Shown here one piece after another: positions 35,990 to 44,466 of a stretch of 64,000 nt of DNA. Origin of the DNA: Ferruginibacter sp050611725 (GTDB taxonomy: Bacteria; Bacteroidota; Bacteroidia; Chitinophagales; Chitinophagaceae). Location: contig NZ_JBODJB010000001.1 of the NCBI RefSeq assembly GCF_050611725.1, positions 1 to 64,000 on the forward strand, in the 5' to 3' direction. Under the pieces are notes generated by a model, which saw only the letters and a list, made by a program, of their open reading frames with translations, had not been told where the DNA came from and ran no database searches. Position 1 is the first letter of the stretch. Each line of letters begins with the position of its first letter. Made by a program: the position numbers and the translations under genes.

Positions 35990-38266
35990 ATGGCTTTTGA
36001 CATCGAAATGATCAAAAAGGTATACGCCAACTTCGGTAGCAGAATTGCAGCTGCCCGTAAAGTTGTAGGTAAACCTCTAACACTTACAGAAAAAATATTA
36101 TATGCTCACCTTACCGAAGGTGATGCCAGCAAAGCATACAGCCGTGGTGCTGATTATGTTGATTTTGCACCGGACCGTGTGGCCATGCAGGATGCAACTG
36201 CTCAGATGGCTTTATTGCAGTTCATGCAAAGTGGAAGGGCAAAAGTAGCTGTACCAAGTACGGTACACTGTGATCACTTGATCGAAGCTAAAGAGAATAG
36301 CAAAACGGATCTTACAAGAGCTGTTAGCGAAAGCAGTGAAGTATATGATTTTCTTGCATCGGTTAGTAATAAATACGGCATTGGTTTCTGGAAACCGGGT
36401 GCAGGTATCATTCATCAGGTAGTATTGGAAAATTACGCTTTCCCGGGTGGTATGATGATTGGTACAGATAGCCACACTGTAAATGCTGGTGGTCTTGGTA
36501 TGATCGCTATTGGTGTTGGTGGTGCTGATGCTTGTGATGTAATGGCTGGCTTACCATGGGAACTTAAAATGCCAAAATTGATCGGTGTAAAATTAACCGG
36601 TAAATTAAATGGCTGGACTGCTCCTAAAGATGTTATTTTAAAAGTTGCCGGTATCCTTACTGTAAAAGGTGGTACTGGTGCTGTTGTTGAATATTTTGGT
36701 GAAGGTGCTACAAGCATGAGCTGTACAGGTAAAGGAACCATTTGTAATATGGGTGCTGAGATCGGTGCTACTACTTCTACATTTGGTTACGATGATAGCA
36801 TGAGCCGTTATTTAAAATCTACAGGCAGAGAAGATATTGCTGCTGCTGCAGATGCTATCAAAGAACATTTAACCGGTGATGCTGAAGTATATGCTGACCC
36901 GGCTAAATATTTCGATCAAGTAATTGAGATCGATCTGAATACATTAGAACCACACTTAAACGGACCATTCACTCCGGATCTTGCTACGCCTATTTCTAAA
37001 ATGAAAGAAGAAGCTGCTAAGAATGGCTGGCCTACAAAAATTGAAGTTGGCTTGATCGGTAGTTGTACAAACTCTTCTTATGAAGATATCAGTCGTGCTG
37101 TTAGTTTAGCGCAACAGGTAAGCGATAAAGGATTAAAATTAAATGCAGAATTTAAAATTACTCCGGGTAGCGAATTAGTTCGTTACACTATTGAAAGAGA
37201 TGGCTTCCTTGGTGTGTTTGATAAAATTGGTGCTACAGTATTTGCAAATGCTTGCGGACCATGTATTGGTATGTGGGACAGAGTTGGTGCAGAGAAAAAA
37301 GAAAAAAACACCATCGTTCACAGTTTCAACAGAAACTTTGCAAAACGTGCTGATGGTAACCCTAATACTTTTGCGTTTGTAGGTTCTCCTGAAATCGTTA
37401 CTGCAATGGCTATTGCAGGTGATCTTGGATTCAATCCATTAACAGATACGCTTACAAATGATAAAGGCGAACAAGTAAAATTAGATCCGCCAACAGGATT
37501 TGAATTACCAGTAAAAGGATTTGCTGTTGAAGATGCAGGTTATCAAAAACCGGCTGAAGATGGAAGTAGTGTTCAAGTGAAAGTTGCTCCTGACAGCAAA
37601 CGTTTACAATTGCTAGATCCATTTGCTGCATGGGAAGGTGTTGATCTTAAAGGACTAAAATTGTTGATCAAAGCAAAAGGAAAATGTACAACCGATCATA
37701 TCAGTATGGCAGGACCATGGTTAAAATTCCGTGGACATTTGGATAATATCAGCAACAATATGTTGATCGGTGCGGTTAACTTTTTCAATGAAAAAACTGA
37801 CAGCGTAAAAAATCAATTGACCAGTGAATACGGAACTGTGCCAAGCACACAAAGAGCTTATAAAGCTGCCGGTGTTGGCACTATCGTTGTTGGTGATGAA
37901 AACTATGGCGAAGGTTCATCAAGAGAACATGCAGCTATGGAGCCTCGTCACTTAGGTGTTAGAGCTGTATTGGTAAAATCTTTTGCTCGTATCCACGAAA
38001 CCAATTTGAAAAAACAAGGTATGTTGGCATTAACTTTTGCTAACAAAGAAGATTACGATAAGATTTTGGAAGATGATACCATTGACATCGAAGGTTTGTT
38101 AGCGTTTGCTCCAAACAAACCATTGCAATTGGTATTGAACCATGCAGATGGCAGCAGTGAAACCATCCAGGTAAATCATACTTATAACGATCAACAGATC
38201 GAATGGTTTAAAGCTGGTGGTGCATTAAACATTATCAGAAGAGAATTTGCTGCTTCAAACAATTAA
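35990..38266 (+). CDS. Aconitate hydratase (mitochondrial-type)
   Basis: The 758-residue TCA-cycle enzyme isomerises citrate to isocitrate with a [4Fe-4S] cluster. Cluster cysteines are seen in GSCTNSSYEDI and ANACGPCIGMW; substrate-binding segments include GTDSHTVNAGGLG, KCTTDHISMAGPW and ENYGEGSSREHAA. The length and KCTTDHIS form fit the mitochondrial/Bacteroidota class rather than the ~890-residue AcnA. Single gene with a bidirectional terminator. Confidence 0.95.
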   Translation: MAFDIEMIKKVYANFGSRIAAARKVVGKPLTLTEKILYAHLTEGDASKAYSRGADYVDFAPDRVAMQDATAQMALLQFMQSGRAKVAVPSTVHCDHLIEAKENSKTDLTRAVSESSEVYDFLASVSNKYGIGFWKPGAGIIHQVVLENYAFPGGMMIGTDSHTVNAGGLGMIAIGVGGADACDVMAGLPWELKMPKLIGVKLTGKLNGWTAPKDVILKVAGILTVKGGTGAVVEYFGEGATSMSCTGKGTICNMGAEIGATTSTFGYDDSMSRYLKSTGREDIAAAADAIKEHLTGDAEVYADPAKYFDQVIEIDLNTLEPHLNGPFTPDLATPISKMKEEAAKNGWPTKIEVGLIGSCTNSSYEDISRAVSLAQQVSDKGLKLNAEFKITPGSELVRYTIERDGFLGVFDKIGATVFANACGPCIGMWDRVGAEKKEKNTIVHSFNRNFAKRADGNPNTFAFVGSPEIVTAMAIAGDLGFNPLTDTLTNDKGEQVKLDPPTGFELPVKGFAVEDAGYQKPAEDGSSVQVKVAPDSKRLQLLDPFAAWEGVDLKGLKLLIKAKGKCTTDHISMAGPWLKFRGHLDNISNNMLIGAVNFFNEKTDSVKNQLTSEYGTVPSTQRAYKAAGVGTIVVGDENYGEGSSREHAAMEPRHLGVRAVLVKSFARIHETNLKKQGMLALTFANKEDYDKILEDDTIDIEGLLAFAPNKPLQLVLNHADGSSETIQVNHTYNDQQIEWFKAGGALNIIRREFAASNN

Positions 38267-38282
38267 GCAACAATTTTATAAT

Positions 38283-38314
38283 AAAAAAGGCTATCAAATT
38301 TGATAGCCTTTTTT
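38283..38314. terminator. Bidirectional Rho-independent terminator
   Basis: Perfect palindrome: AAAAAAGGCTATCAAA (38283-38298) and TTTGATAGCCTTTTTT (38299-38314). Serves aconitase and the convergent DoxX gene, whose stop codon overlaps it. Confidence 0.9.
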
Positions 38315-38753
38315 ATTTATCCTTAGCATTGTTAAAATTAAAATGACGGTCAAGCGATATCCAACCTCCTCCTTCAATAAAGAAAACGACCAATAGAAAT
38401 AAAACAATTATACTCAACAATGATTCAGTACTACTCGATATCACAATGGATCTAGAGTGTACAAAAAGAACTGCACCCAATAATATTGGTATTTGTATCA
38501 GGCAAGCCATTCTTGTAAACAATCCTACAATGATAAGGAAACCACCAAGTAAATGCGCCCATGCAATAAATTGTGCTAACCAAGGGCTGGTCCCTAATCC
38601 GCTTCCCTCCATTATTTGACGCAGAAGAACATCGTTGCCCAAAAAAGAAATGCCTTTTGCAAAGAGGCAAAGCCCCAATATCACCCTTAAAAATATCAAC
38701 CATTTAGGATGATGTGTAGAACTCCATTTTTCTATTTGACTCAACAGATTCAT
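38313..38753 (-). CDS. DoxX family membrane protein
   Basis: The 146-residue protein has four membrane helices. DoxX features: FLRVILGLCLFAKGISFL, FIAWAHLLGGFLIIVGLFTRMACLIQIPILLGAV and FFIEGGGWISLDR near the end. Role in this organism unknown; family members relate to quinone/thiosulfate oxidation or oxidative stress. Confidence 0.85.
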   Translation of the reverse strand: MNLLSQIEKWSSTHHPKWLIFLRVILGLCLFAKGISFLGNDVLLRQIMEGSGLGTSPWLAQFIAWAHLLGGFLIIVGLFTRMACLIQIPILLGAVLFVHSRSIVISSSTESLLSIIVLFLLVVFFIEGGGWISLDRHFNFNNAKDK

Positions 38754-38913
38754 AACAGATGAATTTGTAATGAATAACTACTATGAATTTACAAAACATA
38801 ATAGCTCTGGTCAAGTAAAATTTATGCACTTTTTCGATATTAACATTCCATTGTACGTGTCATTTTATACTCACACTATTTTAAAAAATTGTAGTTTTAT
38901 TAAAATTTGTTGA

Positions 38914-40038
38914 ATGATCAGACAATTAACGACTATTCTTTTTACAATAATTTCTATAAATGCTTTTGCTCAAAAACAACTGGACGATTATTTTATTCCG
39001 AGCAAGATCAATAAAGCCACAGAAATTAAAAACCAGGCCGAAAGTGGCACTTGCTGGAGCTTTGCAGCTACTTCGCTTATAGAAAGCAGTTGTATTAATA
39101 AAGATTCGACAGTAGAGGTAAGTGAAATGTTCACTGCAAGAAATATCTATATTGAAAAAGCTAAGAACTACATTTTACGTCAGGGAGCAACTCAATTCAG
39201 CCAGGGTAGCCAAGCACATGACCTGCTCAATTCATACCGTAAATACGGTGCAGTACCAAGAAGTATATATCCTGGATTACAAAATGGAGAAACTTTTTTC
39301 AATCACGACTCATTGTACAATCAATTAAAAAAATACCTTGACAGTTTGATTGAGCACAAACCTATTCCCGACAACTGGTTAGATCATTACATTGATCTGT
39401 TAGATAAAAAATTAGGCAAAGCTCCTGTTGGAGATTTTTGGTACAGAGGAAAAATGTATACTGCCCTCTCATACGCAGAAGAATATCTAAAAGCGGATCC
39501 TAAAGATTATATTACAATTACTTCTTTCACACATCATCTTTACTATAATTCATTTGTTCTTGAAAGCCCTTATAACTGGAGTAACGGATTATATTATAAT
39601 GTAGGATTACAAACATTACTCAATATTACTAATAGTGCCATCCATCATGGATATACTGTATTATGGAATGGCGATGTGTCAAATAATCATTTTATGCCAT
39701 ATAGTGGATTAGCATTGAACCTTGATGACTCTTTGCAGTATGACAACATCAATCCTGATATGAAAGAGATCAAATGGGATGAAACCGAAAGAACAAGATT
39801 ATATCAGAATTTAACTACTACGGTAGATCATGTAATGCATATCATTGGTACTGTGCGAACGAAAAAAGGCAAAACATTTTATAAAGTCAAAAATTCGTGG
39901 GGAGAAATCGGACCGTCAAAAGGTTATTTGTATATGTCTGAAGATTATTTTGCAATGAACACAGTTAGCATTACCCTTTTAAAAGTAGCATTGGACTACA
40001 AATATTCTTTTATCCTCCATCCGATGCAGATAAAATAA
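38914..40038 (+). CDS. Secreted C1-family (papain-like, bleomycin-hydrolase type) cysteine peptidase
   Basis: The 374-residue protein has a signal peptide (LTTILFTIISINAFAQ). Catalytic residues of the C1B type: Gln and Cys in IKNQAESGTCWSFA, His in VDHVMHIIGT, Asn in VKNSWGE. The insertion between Cys and His matches PepC/bleomycin hydrolase aminopeptidases, which are usually cytosolic and ~440 residues; this one is shorter and exported, and lacks the canonical C-terminal arm. Followed after 3 bp by the Gfo/Idh gene. Confidence 0.85.
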   Translation: MIRQLTTILFTIISINAFAQKQLDDYFIPSKINKATEIKNQAESGTCWSFAATSLIESSCINKDSTVEVSEMFTARNIYIEKAKNYILRQGATQFSQGSQAHDLLNSYRKYGAVPRSIYPGLQNGETFFNHDSLYNQLKKYLDSLIEHKPIPDNWLDHYIDLLDKKLGKAPVGDFWYRGKMYTALSYAEEYLKADPKDYITITSFTHHLYYNSFVLESPYNWSNGLYYNVGLQTLLNITNSAIHHGYTVLWNGDVSNNHFMPYSGLALNLDDSLQYDNINPDMKEIKWDETERTRLYQNLTTTVDHVMHIIGTVRTKKGKTFYKVKNSWGEIGPSKGYLYMSEDYFAMNTVSITLLKVALDYKYSFILHPMQIK

Positions 40039-40041
40039 ATT

Positions 40042-41088
40042 ATGATGACAACAATTAAAACTGCAATCCTCTCTTTCGGTATGTCAGGCAGGGTTTTTCA
40101 TGCTCCCTTTATAGAATTACATCCGGGCTTTAAATTGGCAGGTGCATGGGAAAGAAGTACAAAAGGTATTCAGGAACATTATCCTTCAACTATATCGTAT
40201 CCAACATTAGAAAGTGTATTAGCAGATGAAACAATAGAGTTGATCATAGTAAATACACCGACGTATACACATTATGATTATGCAAAACAAGCATTATTAG
40301 CAGGCAAACATATCGTTGTAGAAAAAGCATTTACTACAACGGTGGAAGAAGCGAAAGAATTAAAAGCCATTGCTGAAAAACAAAATAAAAAAATTGCAGT
40401 CTTTCAAAACAGAAGATGGGACAGCGATTTTAAAACAGTACAAAAAGTTTTAAAGGATGGATTGTTGGGTAAATTAAATGAAGCCGAAATTCATTTTGAT
40501 AGATATAATTTAGCGTTAAGCCCAAAAGGCCATAAAGAAATACCCGGCCCCGGTGCAGGTATATTAAAAGATCTTGGACCACATTTAATTGATCAGGCTT
40601 TATGTTTATTCGGAATGCCGGAATCATTGTTTGCAGATATCCGCATTACCAGAGAAACATCTTCAGTAGATGACTGGATCGATATTTTATTATACTATCC
40701 AACATTCAGAATAAGATTAAAGGCAGGTTATATTGTAAGAGAACCACTACCCTCCTACGTTTTTCACGGCACAAAAGGTTCGTTCTTAAAAAGCCGTGGG
40801 GATATTCAGGAACCCTCTCTGTTAAAAGGCATGAAGCCTAACACAACCGACTGGGGAGCGGAGCCGGAAAGTGAACAAGGCTTATTACATACAGAAAAAG
40901 ACGGAAAAATTATTCGTGAAAGAATCCCCACATTAAACGGCAATTATTACGACTTTTATGATGGTGTGTACAAAGGCCTCTCCTCTTCAAACCCAATGCC
41001 CGTAACGGTTGACGACGGCATTAATGTAATGAGGATCATTGAAACGGCCATTCAAAGCAATCAAATAAAAGCAGCAATAACCCTCTAA
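40042..41088 (+). CDS. Gfo/Idh/MocA-family oxidoreductase
   Basis: The 348-residue NAD(P)-dependent enzyme has a Rossmann start (TAILSFGMSGRVFHAPFIELHPGF), the EKAFTTTVEEA segment (E-K-P/A signature), and a C-terminal domain including GILKDLGPHLIDQALCLFG with the catalytic-type DxxxH. The substrate is probably a sugar or cyclitol, unproven. It begins 3 bp after the peptidase stop, suggesting co-transcription although the functions differ. Confidence 0.88.
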   Translation: MMTTIKTAILSFGMSGRVFHAPFIELHPGFKLAGAWERSTKGIQEHYPSTISYPTLESVLADETIELIIVNTPTYTHYDYAKQALLAGKHIVVEKAFTTTVEEAKELKAIAEKQNKKIAVFQNRRWDSDFKTVQKVLKDGLLGKLNEAEIHFDRYNLALSPKGHKEIPGPGAGILKDLGPHLIDQALCLFGMPESLFADIRITRETSSVDDWIDILLYYPTFRIRLKAGYIVREPLPSYVFHGTKGSFLKSRGDIQEPSLLKGMKPNTTDWGAEPESEQGLLHTEKDGKIIRERIPTLNGNYYDFYDGVYKGLSSSNPMPVTVDDGINVMRIIETAIQSNQIKAAITL

Positions 41089-41179
41089 AAAAGAGCACAT
41101 TTTTAATGTTAACAAATATTTTATTAAAAATTCGATGTTTAAACATTGATTTTTGTATCTTGCATGAAAATTAAACATC

Positions 41180-41716
41180 ATGGCAACTAAAAAATGGGCT
41201 ATAGACCCAACACACAGCGAAGTAACTTTCAAGATCAAACACCTTATGATCACTAATGTGACAGGTAGTTTTGATATTTTTAATGCAGCAGTAGAAACCG
41301 ATAATGAGGATTTTACTAAAGCAAGCATCAGTTTTACTGCTGATATTGATTCGATCAATACCGGCGTAGAACAAAGAGATGCACATTTAAAAAGTGCAGA
41401 TTTCTTTGATGCAACAACTTATCCGAAATTAAAATTTGTGGCAACAAAATACGAGAACGTAGACAACGACGGTTCTTATGAATTGTATGGCGATCTTACT
41501 ATTAAAGATGTAACCAAACAAGTTAAATTAAGTGTTGAATTCGGTGGCGTTGTAAAAGATCCATACGGAAATACAAAAGCAGGATTTACCATCAATGGCA
41601 AGATCAACCGTAAAGATTTCGGACTTACATGGAATGCAGTAACAGAAGCAGGTGGTGTTGTTGTTAGCGACGAAGTAAGGATCAGTGCAGAGATACAGTT
41701 GATAGAACAACAGTAA
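41180..41716 (+). CDS. YceI-family lipid-binding protein
   Basis: The 178-residue protein starts KWAIDPTHSEVTFKIKHLMITNVTGSF, then SISFTADIDSINTGVEQRDAHLKSADFFDATTYPKL, DLTIKDVTKQVKL and DFGLTWN, all YceI signatures. It forms an extended lipocalin-like barrel that binds polyisoprenoids. No signal peptide is visible, unlike periplasmic E. coli YceI, so it is probably cytoplasmic. Confidence 0.92.
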   Translation: MATKKWAIDPTHSEVTFKIKHLMITNVTGSFDIFNAAVETDNEDFTKASISFTADIDSINTGVEQRDAHLKSADFFDATTYPKLKFVATKYENVDNDGSYELYGDLTIKDVTKQVKLSVEFGGVVKDPYGNTKAGFTINGKINRKDFGLTWNAVTEAGGVVVSDEVRISAEIQLIEQQ

Positions 41717-41748
41717 TAGCTTCAAGCAGCAAGTTGCAAGGGACAAAA

Positions 41749-41832
41749 AAGCTACAAGCTTCAAGCCGCAAGGGACAAGTATGCTGATTGTAGCTCTTTT
41801 GCTTATCCCTTGCGGCTTGAAGCTTGTAGCTT
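41749..41832. repeat. Palindromic intergenic repeat, full copy (27-bp perfect arms)
   Basis: Left arm 41749-41775 and right arm 41806-41832 are perfect complements with a 30-base loop. A further partial left unit (TAGCTTCAAGCAGCAAGTTGCAAGGGACAA) lies just before at 41717-41746. It belongs to the same family as 14811-14898 and 28511-28582; all three lie between convergent genes. Confidence 0.85.
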
Positions 41833-41843
41833 AAGTCACTTTT

Positions 41844-42392
41844 CTAATTCTGCCCCAGCCTTCCCTTGAATTTATGTTTCTTTCTATGCCCCATTGCAGC
41901 ACAGGGCTGTACAGATTTATTTTGAAAATCATCTGATATGATGCTGATATTCCCATCTACTTCCAGCATGGCAAGGTCAACTCGCTGACAATCTTTTACA
42001 CCATGCTCCCTTACAGCAGCTTCCAGCTCTTCAAGGGTTATCTCCGCTTTTTTGAGATTGTCTGTTTGTATTTCTCCTTTATAAATGAGCAAAATTGCTT
42101 TACCCTGCAGCAGTTCATTCACATTCTTATTTGAATACAATATCTTCTTTAAAATAAAATTTACTACAAACAATGCCGTAGCAGCTATGATACCTCCTGC
42201 CAAAGATATATCGGGTCCTACCATGGCATTTTGCACCGAGTTACTGATCAATAAAATAAATACCAGATCGATCACTGATAATTGTGCTAATTCCTTCTTC
42301 CCAAAAACACGAATGGCAATGATCACAAAAAAATACACAGCAATGCAGCGTAAAATGATCTGCACATAATTATTATGAAATATTTCCGGCAT
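41844..42392 (-). CDS. DUF421 (YetF-like) membrane protein
   Basis: The 182-residue protein has N-terminal helices (IILRCIAVYFFVIIAIRVFGKKELAQLSVIDLVFILLISN, VGPDISLAGGIIAATALFVVNFILKK) and a cytoplasmic DUF421 domain (LLQGKAILLIYKGEIQ, ITLEELEAAVREHGV, VDLAMLEVDGNISII). Function of the family is poorly defined. Confidence 0.85.
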   Translation of the reverse strand: MPEIFHNNYVQIILRCIAVYFFVIIAIRVFGKKELAQLSVIDLVFILLISNSVQNAMVGPDISLAGGIIAATALFVVNFILKKILYSNKNVNELLQGKAILLIYKGEIQTDNLKKAEITLEELEAAVREHGVKDCQRVDLAMLEVDGNISIISDDFQNKSVQPCAAMGHRKKHKFKGRLGQN

Positions 42393-42443
42393 CGTTATTA
42401 ATTATGATCAAATTTAACTTTCTAAAATTGATTTGCAGGTATA

Positions 42444-42830
42444 TTAGTTGTTAACGTCGAACCACACTTTGGTACTATCGTTCCAATCTCCATTATAATT
42501 AATGGTAAGCTCCTCACCATTTTCTATAGCCCTAACGGTTTGAATAAAGATAACATCATCTTCATAATCCATTATGTATTCACAATTGCTTTTATAGCTG
42601 TGGTTATACATAGGAATTAACCCCAAAGCCATACAACATTTATCCTGCTGCTTACCCCAATCAAAAATATAATCATGCAGTAATGTTTTATCCAGGTGCA
42701 ATTTATCATCCTTGGTCATCACTATTACCGGAGACATTTCGATGATCGTGTTGGCGGGTATTCGTTCATGGGTAAAAACGCCCCTGCCCATATTGTCAGT
42801 TTTATCAACGTACAAATATGATTTTATCAT
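42444..42830 (-). CDS. SET-domain protein, putative lysine methyltransferase
   Basis: The 128-residue stand-alone SET domain has GRGVFTHERIPANTIIEMSP at the start, the NHSYKSNCEY SAM-binding motif (NHS...NC) and GEELTINYNGDW near the end. The catalytic Tyr lies in INYNG. It methylates lysines in eukaryotic and some bacterial proteins; bacterial targets are largely unknown. The short length means pre- and post-SET regions are absent. Confidence 0.85.
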   Translation of the reverse strand: MIKSYLYVDKTDNMGRGVFTHERIPANTIIEMSPVIVMTKDDKLHLDKTLLHDYIFDWGKQQDKCCMALGLIPMYNHSYKSNCEYIMDYEDDVIFIQTVRAIENGEELTINYNGDWNDSTKVWFDVNN

Positions 42831-42900
42831 AACGTTTGATTAAAGTTAAATGAGTTAAATTGCGGCTCGTTTCCCTGACAAAATTAAGCACAACACGGTC

Positions 42901-44292
42901 ATGTCATTAGAAATAGAAGAAATATCAATACAACAACACTTTGAGGAAGTAATTGCCTCAGAAGATAAACTGAAGATACAGGAATTCCTGAATCATCAGA
43001 ATATCAGTGATGTGGCTGAATTGATCTATGAAAATGAAGAATACGAGACCCAGATCATGGGACATTTGTCTATTCACAGGGCTGCCAGTGTGTTTAAAAT
43101 ATTAGAGCTTTCCAATCAGAAAAGGATCATAAAAAATCTGCCGGCCTTTACCACTGCAGAATTATTGAACGCATTACCTGCAGATGACCGTACTGCATTT
43201 TTAAGTGAATTGCCTAGTAGCGCCGTAAGAGAGTTGGTAAAAGCATTGAATCCCGATGAAAGAAAGATTACTTTATCATTATTAGGATATCCTGAAGGCA
43301 GTGTGGGTAGGTTGATGACGCCGGATTATGTTTACGTATATGAAAATGATTCGGTAGAAGATGTATTGAATACCATCAGAAAATATGCTAAGAACAGTGA
43401 GACCATTGACGTGATCTATGTGATCAACGAGCATGGCGAATTTTTAGATGATATCAGGATCAAAGATTTTATCATGGCTACGCCTGATAAAAAAGTAAAT
43501 GAACTCATGGATGGCAGGGCTATCACATTATTTGCAGAAGACGATCAGGAAGTTGCCAACGAGGCTTTTAAAATGAATAATCGTGTAGCCTTACCCGTAG
43601 TGAGCAAGACAAATAAATTGTTGGGCATTGTTACCATCGATGATGTACTTTGGGTAGCTAATGAAGAATTCAGTGAGGATATACAAAAGATCGGGGGTAC
43701 CGAAGCATTGGATGAACCTTATTTAGAAATGCCTTTGTTCAAATTGTTTAAGAAACGCATCGGCTGGCTGGTAGTTTTATTTTTAGGAGAAATGCTTACT
43801 GCCACCGCAATGGGTTTCTTTGAAGATGAAATAAGCAAAGCAGTAGTGTTAGTGTTGTTTATACCGCTAATTATATCAAGTGGTGGTAATACCGGCTCAC
43901 AGGCATCTACCTTGATCATTCAGGCAATGGCAGTTGGAGAAATTACCATTGCCAACTGGTGGAGGGTAATGCGTAGGGAGATCATACAAGGTTTAATGCT
44001 GGGAGCCGTTTTAGGGCTTATTGGTTTTATAAGGGTGATCATTTGGGCAAATATTCTGCATGGTGTGTATGGAACCCATGAGGTTTTAATAGCTTTCACT
44101 GTTGGGTTCTCTTTGCTGGGTGTGGTTTTGTGGGGCACTTTAACCGGATCTATGTTGCCCATTATTTTAAAGAAACTAGGTGCTGATCCGGCTGTTTCAT
44201 CTGCTCCATTTGTAGCAACTTTGGTAGATGTAACCGGGCTTATCATATATTTTTCTTTTGCATATACCTTTTTAAAAGGTGTACTGCTTTAA
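42901..44292 (+). CDS. mgtE: Magnesium transporter MgtE
   Basis: The 463-residue protein has an N-terminal MgtE superhelix (residues ~20-130, with LPADDRTAFLSELP), a tandem CBS pair (GRLMTPDYVYVYENDSVEDVL; VNELMDGRAITLFAEDD), and five membrane helices including the pore motif SSGGNTGSQASTLIIQAMA. A Mg-gated channel in the inner membrane. Length typical of the family. Confidence 0.94.
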   Translation: MSLEIEEISIQQHFEEVIASEDKLKIQEFLNHQNISDVAELIYENEEYETQIMGHLSIHRAASVFKILELSNQKRIIKNLPAFTTAELLNALPADDRTAFLSELPSSAVRELVKALNPDERKITLSLLGYPEGSVGRLMTPDYVYVYENDSVEDVLNTIRKYAKNSETIDVIYVINEHGEFLDDIRIKDFIMATPDKKVNELMDGRAITLFAEDDQEVANEAFKMNNRVALPVVSKTNKLLGIVTIDDVLWVANEEFSEDIQKIGGTEALDEPYLEMPLFKLFKKRIGWLVVLFLGEMLTATAMGFFEDEISKAVVLVLFIPLIISSGGNTGSQASTLIIQAMAVGEITIANWWRVMRREIIQGLMLGAVLGLIGFIRVIIWANILHGVYGTHEVLIAFTVGFSLLGVVLWGTLTGSMLPIILKKLGADPAVSSAPFVATLVDVTGLIIYFSFAYTFLKGVLL

Positions 44293-44466
44293 TTACTGCT
44301 ACTTGTTTTGCATAAAATCAATTAGTTGGCTACATTTTTATTATTTTGCAAGGCGATAATTGGCGGATAAAGTTATACTGTACAAGCATATGCTTAGTTC
44401 CTCAGCATAAACGCTGCCAATGAAGTTGATTAAAATTACTATTGTTCGGTTCAAAAAAATTATTAT

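Noticed and set aside
44293..44466. Possible glmS ribozyme in the glmS leader
   Set aside because: No ribozyme core sequence is recognisable in the 174 bases upstream.
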